Shown here in pieces: positions 43,113 through 50,560 of a stretch of DNA of 50,560 bases; within the stretch, counting starts at the first letter, position 1, and every line of letters starts with the position of its first letter. The position numbers and the translations under genes were made by a program. Source of the DNA: Deltaproteobacteria bacterium (GTDB lineage: Bacteria > Desulfobacterota > Desulfobaccia > Desulfobaccales > 0-14-0-80-60-11); contig VGSQ01000008.1 of assembly GCA_016874975.1 (NCBI GenBank), forward strand, positions 1 to 50,560, given 5' to 3'. The notes under the pieces were generated by a model that saw only the letters and a program-made list of their open reading frames with translations, had not been told where the DNA came from and did not search any database.

Positions 43113-45866
43113 ATGAGCGCACCGCGCATGACCATCAACGGCGTCCCGGTGGAGTTCTCGCCGGGGCAGACCATCCTGGAGGCGGCTCAGTCGGCGGGCG
43201 TCTCCATCCCCACCCTGTGCCATTATCCGGACACCCGGCCCACCGGGGCCTGTCGGGTGTGCGTGGTGGAGCTGGAGGGGGCCCGCAGCCTGGTGCCCGC
43301 CTGCGCCACCTATTCGGCTCCGGGCCAGGTGGTGCACACCGACACGGAGCGGGTGGACGCCGCCCGGCGTATGGTGCTGGAGCTGATGCTGGCCTCGGGG
43401 AACCACAATTGCCTGATCTGCGAGGCCGGCGGCGACTGTGAACTCCAGGCCTTGGCCTACCGCTACCAGATCGACCCCCCCGCCTTCGGCAAGCCGCCGG
43501 GGACCACCTACTACTACGAAGACAACAACAGCATGATCATCCGGGACTTTTCCCGGTGCATCCAATGCGCCCGCTGCGTCAAGGCCTGCACCGACCGGCA
43601 GGTCAACCTGGCCATTGCCGTCGGCTACCGGGGCGCGGAGACCACCATCGTCGCCGCCGGGGACCAGCCCTACATCGATTCGGAGTGCGTCTTCTGCGGC
43701 GAATGTGTCCAGGCCTGCCCCACCGGGGCTTTGCTGGACAAGCATGCCCGGTTTCTGGGCCGCGTCTGGGAGAGACAGAAAGTGCGGTCCACCTGCCCCT
43801 ATTGCGGCGTGGGCTGCCAGATCGACCTGCAAGTCAAAGAAGGGCGCATCATCCAGGTGACGGGGGCCGACGCCGTCCCCAACCGAGGGCGTTTATGCGT
43901 TAAAGGCCGCTTCGGCTGGCACTTCGTGCATCATCCCGAACGGCTGAAAACCCCGCTCATCAAGGAAAACGGCTCCCTGCGCAAGGCCGACTGGGAGGAG
44001 GCCCTGAACCTGGTGGCTACCCGGTTTGCGGAACTGAAGGACCGGGAGGGCCCCGACAAGATCGGCGGTTGGTGCTCCGCCCGCATCACTAACGAAGAAA
44101 ATTACCTGATGCAGAAGTTCATGCGGGCCGTTTTGGGCACCAACCACGTGGACCACTGCGCCCGCCTCTGACACAGCGCCACCGTGGCCGGTCTGGCCGC
44201 GACTTTCGGTTCCGGGGCCATGACCAATTCCATCGGCGAGCTGGAGTGGGCCGACTGCATCCTGGTCACCGGCTCCAACACTTCGGAAACCCATCCGGTC
44301 ATCGCCACCTTCATCAAACGGGCCGCCTACCTGCATGGCAAGACCCTCATCGTCATTGACCCCAGGCGGCTCTATCTGGTGCGCCACGCCCACCTCTGGC
44401 TGCGCCAGCGGCCCGGCAGCGACATTGCCGTGCTCAACGGCCTGATGCACGTCATCATCCGGGACAACCTGCAGGACCACGACTACATCGCCCGGCGCAC
44501 CGAGAATTTCGACGCCCTGAAGGAGACCGTGGCCCGCTACACACCGGCCCTGGTGGAGCAGGTGAGCGGCGTGCCCGCGGCCGACCTGGAACGGGCGGCC
44601 CGGCTCTACGCCGCCGCGCCCCGGGCCGCCATCGTCTACGCCATGGGCATCACCCAGCACACCACCGGCACCAACAACGTCATATCCCTGGCCAACCTGG
44701 CCATGCTGTGCGGCAACGTGGGCCTCGAAAGCGGCGGGGTGAACCCCCTCAGAGGCCAGAACAACGTCCAGGGCGCCTGCGACATGGGCGGCCTGCCCAA
44801 CGTCTTCTCGGGCTATCAGGCGGTGACGGACCCGGCCAAACGCTGGAAGATGGAAGCGGCCTGGAACGTGCGCAACCTGCCCGACTGGGAGGGCCTCACC
44901 CTGACGGAGATGCTGCCCGGCATCGCGGAGGGCAGGATCAAGGCCCTGTATATCATCGGCGAAAACCCGGTGATTTCCGAAGCCGACGCCGATGAGATCA
45001 TCAACCCGCTCAAAGAGTTGGATTTTCTGGTGGTCCAGGACATTTTTCTCACCGAAACGGGCAAGCTGGCGGATGTGGTGCTGCCCGCCGCCTCCTTTGC
45101 CGAGAAGGACGGCACCTTCACCAACACGGAGCGGCGGGTGGCGCTGGTGCGCCGGGCCGTGCCGCCGGTGGGACAGTCCCGCCCCGACTGGCAGATCATC
45201 TGCGAGCTCTCCCGCCGGATGGGATATCCCATGGACTATGCGGGCCCCGAGGAGATTTTCGAAGAGATCCGCCGGGTCACCCCCTCCTACGCCGGCGTCA
45301 CTTACCGGCGCCTGGAGCAGGAGGGCGGCCTGCAATGGCCCTGCCCCCATCCCGAGCACCCGGGCACCCGGTTTCTCCATCAGGACCGCTTCACCCGGGG
45401 CCTGGGCCGCTTCTTTGCCATCGACTACCAGGAGCCCACGGAATTGCCCGACGACCAGTACCCCCTCATCCTCACCACGGGGCGGGTGCTCTACCAGTAC
45501 CACACCGGCACCATGAGCCGCCGGGCCCCGGGCCTGGTGGAAAAGGCCCCGGAGTGCCGGGTGGAGATGGCCGCCGCCGACGCCGAGGCCTACGGCATCC
45601 AGGACGGCGAGATGGTGCGGGTGTGCAGCCGCCGGGGGGAGATCAAGGTCCGGGCGCAGGTCTCCTTCAAAGCCATCCCCGGCACCATTTTCATTCCCTT
45701 CCACTATTACGAGGCCGCGGTGAACCGGCTCACCATCGCCGCCCTGGACCCGGTGGCCAAGATCCCGGAATACAAGGTCTGCGCCGTGCAGATCCGGAAA
45801 CTCCGGCCCTCTCCCCCCAAGGCCGCCGCGGCGGCGGAGGCCGAATCCCACGGAGGCTCGCCATGA
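43113..45866 (+). CDS. fdhA: formate dehydrogenase alpha subunit, selenocysteine (in-frame UGA)
   Basis: 917 residues read through UGA at 44169-44171, which gives Sec353 in the context HCARLU-HSATVAGL. This matches the active site of Sec formate dehydrogenases. N-terminal NuoG-like part: [2Fe-2S] cysteines 36, 47, 50, 64; a Cys cluster near 100-109; two [4Fe-4S] sets (149/152/155/159 and 192/195/198/202). Next is the pterin-domain [4Fe-4S] STCPYCGVGCQ (228/231/235), then a full bis-MGD molybdopterin or tungstopterin domain. It oxidises formate or reduces CO2. No Tat signal, so it is cytoplasmic. It overlaps the nuoEF-like gene by 4 bp. Start: ATG after ACGGAGG. Confidence 0.95.
44169..44200 (+). 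promoter_or_regulatory. bacterial SECIS element
   Basis: The UGA is followed by 18 nt and then the apical loop GGTCT (44190-44194) closed by a 6-bp stem (GTGGCC with GGCCGC, one G-U). The loop sequence and the 18-nt distance from UGA are the same as in the E. coli fdhF SECIS bound by SelB. The selA, selB, selC and selD genes are not in the window. Confidence 0.85.
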
Positions 45867-47713
45867 AACCGCTGGGTCCCTGCGAAAGCGTCCCCACCGC
45901 GCAGATGCGGCAGGAAGTGTGTGACAGTCTCCAGGCCCTCATCTCCCGCCACCGGGGCCGGATCGGCGCCCTGTTGCCGACGCTCCAGGACGCCCAGCGG
46001 ATCCTGGGTCACATTCCCCTGGAGATGCAGCAGGTCATCGCGGCCGAGCTCAAGCTGTCCGGCAGCCAGGTCTTCGGGGCCATGAGTTTTTACAGCATGC
46101 TGGCCTGGCAACCCCGGGGGCAGTACATTATCAGGGTGTGCGGCTCGCCCTGCTGCCACCTGAACGGCGCCGCCGCCCTGTTGGAGCTGTTGCAGGAGGA
46201 ACTGGGCGTGCCTCTGGGGGGGACCACCGCCGACCGGCTCTTTACCCTGGAGACCTCCGCCTGTCTGGGGGCCTGTGAAGTCTCCCCGGCCATGCAGGTC
46301 AACGAAGTGGTGTACGGGCGCCTCACCCCCGGGCGGGTCCGGGAGGTGCTGTCCGACTACCGGGCCGGCCAGGGTCCCGACTACCGGGACCTGCCCTATT
46401 CCACCTGCGACTTCCGGGAGTTCCGCCGCGCCCCCGGCGAGTCCCTTCTGCTGGAGAACGTGGGCCTCATCGACCCCCTGAACCTGGAGGACTATCTGAA
46501 ACGGGGGGGCTACACGGCCCTGGAAAAGGCCCTCACCAGCATGACCCCCGAAGCCGTCATCGAGGAGGTCAAACTCTCGGGCCTGCGGGGCCGGGGCGGG
46601 GCCGGCTTTCCCACGGGCCTCAAATGGTCCTTCACCCGGCCGCTGCCGGCCTCCCCCAAGTACGTCGTCTGCAATGCCGACGAGGGCGAACCCGGCACGG
46701 TGAAGGACCGCTACCTCATGGAAGGGGACCCCCACAAGGTGTTGGAGGGCCTCATCATCGCCGCCTACGCGGTGGGGGCCGCGCACGGCTTCATCTACTG
46801 CCGCGGGGAATATTACCTCAGCCGGCACCGCCTGCAGCACGCCATCGACCAGGCCCGGGAACGGGGCTTTCTGGGAAAGCGCCTCCTGGGGACGGATTTT
46901 TCCTGCACCGTGGAGCTCAGGTCCGGGGCCGGGTCTTACGTCTGCGGCGAAGAGACGGCCTTGATTGAGTCCCTCGAGGGCAAGCGGGGCTTTCCCCGCC
47001 TCAAGCCGCCCTTCCCCGGGGTGGTGGGGGTGCAGGGACAGCCCACCGTGGTCAACAACGTGGAGACCCTGGCCAATCTGCCGGCCATCATCAACCGGGG
47101 CGGCGCCTGGTACCGGGAGATCGGCACCCCGGACACGCCGGGCGCCAAGATTTTCCAGGTCATGGGCCAGGTGCGCACCCCCCAGGTGTTGGAGGCGCCC
47201 ACCGGCATGACCCTGGGGGATCTCATCCAGGTCTACGGCGGCGGCGTCCGGCCGGGGCGCACTCTGAAGATGATCCAGACCGGCGGGGCCTCGGGGAGCC
47301 TGGTGACCAGGGCGGCGCTGAAAACGCCCCTGGATTTCGGCTCCCTGGAAGCCGCGGGGGGCGCCCTGGGCTCCGGCACCATGCTGGTCATGGACGACAG
47401 CACCTGCGTGGTGGATTTCCTCCGGTGCGTGGCCGCCTTCTTTGCCCATGAGTCCTGCGGCCAGTGCACCCCCTGCCGGGAAGGCGCGGCCTGGATCCTG
47501 GAGGTCTTCACCCGCCTCAGCCGGGGAGAGGGTCGGGAGGGCGACCTGGATTTCCTCCTGCGCCTGGCGGACACCCTGAAGGACGCCTCCCTCTGCCCCC
47601 TGGGACAGTCGGCGCCGGTGCCCTTGTTGAGCGCCATCAAGCACTTCCGGCCGGAAATCGAGGCCCACCTCAAGGACAAAACCTGCCCCGCGGGGGTGTG
47701 CCGGTTTGATTGA
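45863..47713 (+). CDS. NuoE-NuoF fusion, NADH-oxidising subunit of formate dehydrogenase
   Basis: 616 residues. Residues 1-170 are NuoE-like with a thioredoxin-fold [2Fe-2S] site (RVCGSPCCHLNG and ETSACLGACEVSPAMQV). Residues 190-610 are NuoF-like: FMN/NADH loop GLRGRGGAGFPTGLKW, CNADEGEPGTVKDRY, and the [4Fe-4S] site ESCGQCTPCREG with LCPLGQ. There is no C-terminal ferredoxin extension. It should pass electrons between the FdhA clusters and NAD(H). Similar Fdh-NuoEF sets are discussed as NAD/ferredoxin bifurcating enzymes, which the sequence alone cannot show. Translation is coupled to fdhA (ATGA). Confidence 0.93.
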   Translation: MKPLGPCESVPTAQMRQEVCDSLQALISRHRGRIGALLPTLQDAQRILGHIPLEMQQVIAAELKLSGSQVFGAMSFYSMLAWQPRGQYIIRVCGSPCCHLNGAAALLELLQEELGVPLGGTTADRLFTLETSACLGACEVSPAMQVNEVVYGRLTPGRVREVLSDYRAGQGPDYRDLPYSTCDFREFRRAPGESLLLENVGLIDPLNLEDYLKRGGYTALEKALTSMTPEAVIEEVKLSGLRGRGGAGFPTGLKWSFTRPLPASPKYVVCNADEGEPGTVKDRYLMEGDPHKVLEGLIIAAYAVGAAHGFIYCRGEYYLSRHRLQHAIDQARERGFLGKRLLGTDFSCTVELRSGAGSYVCGEETALIESLEGKRGFPRLKPPFPGVVGVQGQPTVVNNVETLANLPAIINRGGAWYREIGTPDTPGAKIFQVMGQVRTPQVLEAPTGMTLGDLIQVYGGGVRPGRTLKMIQTGGASGSLVTRAALKTPLDFGSLEAAGGALGSGTMLVMDDSTCVVDFLRCVAAFFAHESCGQCTPCREGAAWILEVFTRLSRGEGREGDLDFLLRLADTLKDASLCPLGQSAPVPLLSAIKHFRPEIEAHLKDKTCPAGVCRFD

Positions 47714-48043
47714 GCGGGCCGTTGGTGGTGGGGCAGGGGCCCGGGGTGGCGGAGGCGACCACTCCCTCAATGCGTTAAAGGATGGGGGGAGGGGGCAAGG
47801 GTTTATGACCCTCGGCCCCCTCCCCCACAGCAAACTTTTCAGGATAGTTACTCATGAGCCTTGGGCTCACCCGTAACCTACGAAAAGTTTTCCCCCTCAC
47901 CCCAGCCCTCTCCCCCATCGGAGGAGAGGGGGAGCAGGTCCTTTTCAGCATACTTATGGTGCGCAGTGCGCACCCTACACAAAACTTCTCGGAGCAGGTA
48001 AAGGAATCCAGGAAACACCCGGCCCGGACAAGGGAGCGCACCC
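47714..48043. repeat. repeat-filled intergenic region
   Basis: 330 bp with four elements in a row. There is a G/C-tract palindrome (47784-47826), an inverted copy of the nested AAACTTTTC...GAAAAGTTT element (47832-47890), a CCCTCTCC/GGAGAGGG hairpin (about 47908-47931) and a GGTGCGC palindrome (47958-47974). The first could end the fdh transcript. No gene is seen. Confidence 0.65.
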
Positions 48044-48757
48044 ATGGCCATTGAAGCGGTGATTTTCGACCTGTACGGCACCCTGGTGGACATCTGGACG
48101 GACGAATGGGATCTGAGCACCTATCGTCATCTGAGCCAGTTTTTGTCCTATTATAATTATTCCTTTACCCCCGAAGGCCTGGCCGCCCGCTACCAGGAAC
48201 TCACCGCCAACCAGATGTTGGAACATCCGGCCCCTTATGGCGAGATCGACGTCTTCCGGGTCTTCGAAGAGATTCTGGCCTCGGACGGCAAGCAGCCCAC
48301 TCATGCCTGGGTCCTCTGTGTGGCCCGGCTGTTTCGGTCCCTGAGTCGGCGGCGTTTCGGCCTTTACCCGGACACCTTGCCGGCCTTGACCCAGCTTCAG
48401 AGCGGCTTCCAACTGGCCATCATTTCCGATGCCCAGTGGGTCTTCAGTGAGCCGGAGCTGTCCATCCTGGGTGTGAACCGCCTTTTTGACCCCATCGTGC
48501 TGTCCTCCCGCTACTTTGTGCGCAAACCCGACCCCCAGATCTATGCCCATGCCTTGAAGGCCTTGCACCTGCCTCCGCATCTGGCCTTGTATGTGGGTGA
48601 TGACCCGGAAGAGGACCTTCCCGGACCCCAAGCGCTGGGAATGCCGGTGGTGCTGGTGGACCGCCTGGGCAGTCGCGGCCCCCAGTCCGTGCCGGTGCTG
48701 CGGGACCTGGGGGAGTTGCCCCGCATCCTCCGACAATGGGAGGCGGAGGAGCCCTGA
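48044..48757 (+). CDS. HAD-superfamily hydrolase
   Basis: 237 residues. Motif I is IFDLYGTLVD with the nucleophile Asp9 and a Tyr at the acid/base spot, motif II is AIISDAQ, motif III Lys is in VRKPDPQIY, and motif IV is YVGDDPEEDL. The cap is helical (about 20-95), placing it in subfamily I near phosphoglycolate phosphatase and haloacid dehalogenase. The Tyr in DxY is usual for the dehalogenase and YjjG-like branches. The substrate cannot be given. Confidence 0.9.
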   Translation: MAIEAVIFDLYGTLVDIWTDEWDLSTYRHLSQFLSYYNYSFTPEGLAARYQELTANQMLEHPAPYGEIDVFRVFEEILASDGKQPTHAWVLCVARLFRSLSRRRFGLYPDTLPALTQLQSGFQLAIISDAQWVFSEPELSILGVNRLFDPIVLSSRYFVRKPDPQIYAHALKALHLPPHLALYVGDDPEEDLPGPQALGMPVVLVDRLGSRGPQSVPVLRDLGELPRILRQWEAEEP

Positions 48758-48887
48758 AGAGGCAACGGCGCAGCCCAATTGGGGTTTGCGAAAGCCGGTT
48801 TTTTGGCATATAGTGATGAGGGGCGGGGCGGCCCTTTTTCTTAATGCCCTTCCCCTGCCTGCGTCAATCCATCCAAGGGGGAGAATC

Positions 48888-49910
48888 TTGGAAAACACCC
48901 GGCGGCCTATGCCACACCCGGTCAGAGGCGCAGTCCTTATCCTCTCCTGCCTGGTCATCCTGGCGTCCGTTGTGTCTGCGGCGGCGTCCGAAGAAGAGTG
49001 GGAAGTCACGGCCAAGTCTTTTGTCATCATGGACGCCAACACCGGGAAAATCCTGTTCGCGCATAACCCTTACGCCATGTATCCCCCGGCCAGCACCCTC
49101 AAGATCATGACCGCCATGCTGGTCATGGAGCGCCTGCGGATGGAGGACCGGGTGCCGGTGAGCGCCTACGCCGCGGCGGCGCCCCCTTCCAAGATCTATA
49201 TCAAGCCGGGGGAGACCTATTCCGTCAAAGACCTGGTCTACGCCCTGCTGTTGTCTTCGGCCAACGACGGCGCCCGGGCCCTGGCGGAGCGGGTGAGCGG
49301 CAGCGAGCAGGCCTTTGCCCGGCAGCTCACCCAGGCGGTGCGCCAATGGGGGGCCTACCGCACCACACTGGCCAACGCCAACGGCCTGCCCGCCGATTTC
49401 CAGTTTTCCACGGCCCAGGACCTGGCCGTGCTCTTCCGACGGGCCGTGCAGAATCAGGAACTGCTGCGCATCATGCAGACCAAATACTACACCCTGCAGA
49501 ACGACCGAGAAGTGCGCAACCACAACCGCTTCCTCTTTACCACGCCCCTGGCCGTGGCCGGCAAAACGGGCTTCACCCGCTCCTCCCGGCACACCTATGT
49601 GGGCATGTTCCGGAAGGACGACAAGGCCATCATCATCTCCCTCCTGGGCAGTCAGCAGAAGTGGGCCGACTTGCGGGTCCTCATTGAAAAGGGTTTTGCC
49701 TTGAGCGGCTCCCCCATCGCCAAAATGGAACCCCTGGAGGAGAAGGTCTGGTTCCCCAAAAAGGCCGCCCCCAGTTATGCCAAGGCCGTAAAAGGCAAGC
49801 GGGGCAAGGCCAAAGGGATGGCCAAATCGAAACCCAAAACCAGGGCGAAGGTGATGACCGGCGGCGCCGCCTCTCTGCCGGCTAAGAAAAAGCCCTCCAG
49901 GGCCCGGTAG
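48888..49910 (+). CDS. D-alanyl-D-alanine carboxypeptidase (penicillin-binding protein, S11)
   Basis: 340 residues. A signal peptide (VLILSCLVILASVVSAAAS) is followed by the serine-peptidase motifs: SxxK in PPASTLKIM, SxN in LSSANDGARA and KTG in VAGKTGFTRSS. It trims the terminal D-Ala of peptidoglycan stem peptides in the periplasm. The C-terminal PBP5 stalk is missing; instead there is a Lys/Ala-rich basic tail of about 50 residues, which may bind the envelope electrostatically. TTG at 48888, behind AAGGGGGAG, is preferred over ATG at 48909, which has no ribosome site. Confidence 0.9.
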   Translation: MENTRRPMPHPVRGAVLILSCLVILASVVSAAASEEEWEVTAKSFVIMDANTGKILFAHNPYAMYPPASTLKIMTAMLVMERLRMEDRVPVSAYAAAAPPSKIYIKPGETYSVKDLVYALLLSSANDGARALAERVSGSEQAFARQLTQAVRQWGAYRTTLANANGLPADFQFSTAQDLAVLFRRAVQNQELLRIMQTKYYTLQNDREVRNHNRFLFTTPLAVAGKTGFTRSSRHTYVGMFRKDDKAIIISLLGSQQKWADLRVLIEKGFALSGSPIAKMEPLEEKVWFPKKAAPSYAKAVKGKRGKAKGMAKSKPKTRAKVMTGGAASLPAKKKPSRAR

Positions 49911-50075
49911 GGCCGGAAACGAGGGGGAGCCTGACGCCACCGGGCCCGGGAAGAGGTTTTGCAACTACGGTCGCCCCCCCATTCTGCCGGCCGACCCCTC
50001 TCCCGACCCCGGCAGGGGCGGGGCGCTGCGGTTTCCCCCTGCCTGGGGCGCCATCCCACTTTCAGGTGTCTTGGG

Positions 50076-50387
50076 ATGAAAGGTTTGTTCAACAAAGTCA
50101 GAAACCGCCTTACCCGGCGGCGCTACGTGGTCTCCACCATCCGCAAGTCGTCGGACCTGTACGAAACCGCGGTGTTCGCCACCAATTTCTTTTACCTGCC
50201 CCGTAACTGGTCCAGGCCTGATTTCCTCATTCAGACCCCCGAAAAGGACGAGGCCTGGGACCACCACTTCCGGCTGACGGCCCGCCTCGCAGTGGAGTAC
50301 CCCGGCCGCCTTTTCGAGGAGTACCTGGCCGAATTCTGTGGCCCGGACCGGGCCCCCTCCACTTCCCCGCCGGCCGATAAATCCTGA
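50076..50387 (+). CDS. 103-residue hypothetical protein
   Basis: Not recognised. It begins with a basic segment (MKGLFNKVRNRLTRRRYVVSTIRK) and continues with aromatic-rich helices (DLYETAVFATNFFYLPRNW, HHFRLTARLAVEYPGRLFEEYLAEFCG), ending in a Pro/Ser tail. The frame is open upstream to 49959 but that part is G/C-tract intergenic sequence; ATG at 50076 has AGGTG before it. No signal peptide is seen. After it, 50388-50560 shows no gene. Confidence 0.6.
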   Translation: MKGLFNKVRNRLTRRRYVVSTIRKSSDLYETAVFATNFFYLPRNWSRPDFLIQTPEKDEAWDHHFRLTARLAVEYPGRLFEEYLAEFCGPDRAPSTSPPADKS

Positions 50388-50560
50388 TCCCGAATCGCAG
50401 TCGCGCCCGAACCCTGGACCCGTAAAATTCGCCAGGATGCCAAGAGCTTGGTGGCACATCGCGGCCTTTAGGCCGCAACCAAATGAAAAAATTGCCGGCG
50501 TTTTCCTCTTGTTGTAAGTTTCAGGTTCACGCAACCCAAACAACTTACCAGCAGAAAGGA

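Noticed and set aside
43062-44171. A separate 352-residue Fe-S protein ending at 44171 and a second gene from 44184
   Set aside because: The frame is the same, the join has the Sec active-site context and a SECIS hairpin, so it is one fdhA.
49959-50075. Upstream extension of the last small gene
   Set aside because: It is G/C-tract intergenic sequence without a ribosome site; the basic N-terminus at 50076 is better.

Overview
The window is GC-rich chromosomal DNA, apart from a few AT-rich patches, and fits an anaerobic Desulfobacterota (former Deltaproteobacteria) bacterium, possibly near the Desulfobacca/Syntrophobacter side. This is inferred from gene content, not from a marker gene. The clues are a selenocysteine formate dehydrogenase with a NuoEF-type partner, the DUF39 plus NIL/ferredoxin pair for homocysteine synthesis, a DVU0298-like HEAT protein, an archaeal-type fructose-1,6-bisphosphate aldolase/phosphatase, DUF362 and DUF1573 proteins, and many small intergenic palindromes. 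No rRNA, tRNA, prophage or CRISPR array was seen.

Layout. 0-3.6 kb: a 157-bp MITE-like element, a CFI-box protein, an AT-rich coiled-coil orphan, two small Cys-rich proteins and a second copy of the element. 3.7-11 kb (minus): radical SAM protein, tilS, a two-component pair, a site-2 protease and a phosphohexomutase. 11.2-15.1 kb (minus): panC-panD-metK-ahcY, with intrinsic-terminator-like hairpins directly before panC and before metK. 15.3-17.2 kb: a membrane protein and an array of nested palindromes. 17.2-22.1 kb: nadA, DUF39 and NIL/ferredoxin, divergent from cysE-cysK, with a perfect FNR-type box between them. 22.1-29.8 kb: a DUF362 protein, then tetR and a TolC/EmrA/EmrB-type efflux operon, a YbhN-like membrane protein and pgeF. 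30-37 kb (minus): a tiny membrane protein, a HEAT protein, ssb, recJ, an AT-rich methyltransferase-nuclease fusion, a UPF0173 hydrolase and a K+ channel/TrkA-N protein with no standard start codon. 37-42 kb: a very unusual FBP aldolase/phosphatase fused to a SorC/CggR-type sugar-phosphate-binding domain, a lipoprotein, a DUF1573 protein and a GAF histidine kinase. 42.3-50.5 kb: a helical protein, fdhA (with in-frame UGA) and nuoEF, a HAD hydrolase, a D,D-carboxypeptidase and a small unknown.

How the genes work together. Sulfur amino acid and methyl metabolism is concentrated here: cysE-cysK make cysteine, DUF39 and NIL/ferredoxin are expected to make homocysteine, metK makes SAM, and ahcY recycles SAH to homocysteine. 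panC and panD supply pantothenate and CoA. The formate dehydrogenase couples formate and CO2 to NAD(H) and possibly ferredoxin. The FBP aldolase/phosphatase would drive gluconeogenesis from C1/C2 substrates. Its C-terminal effector-like domain suggests allosteric control of that step and is the most novel observation in the window.
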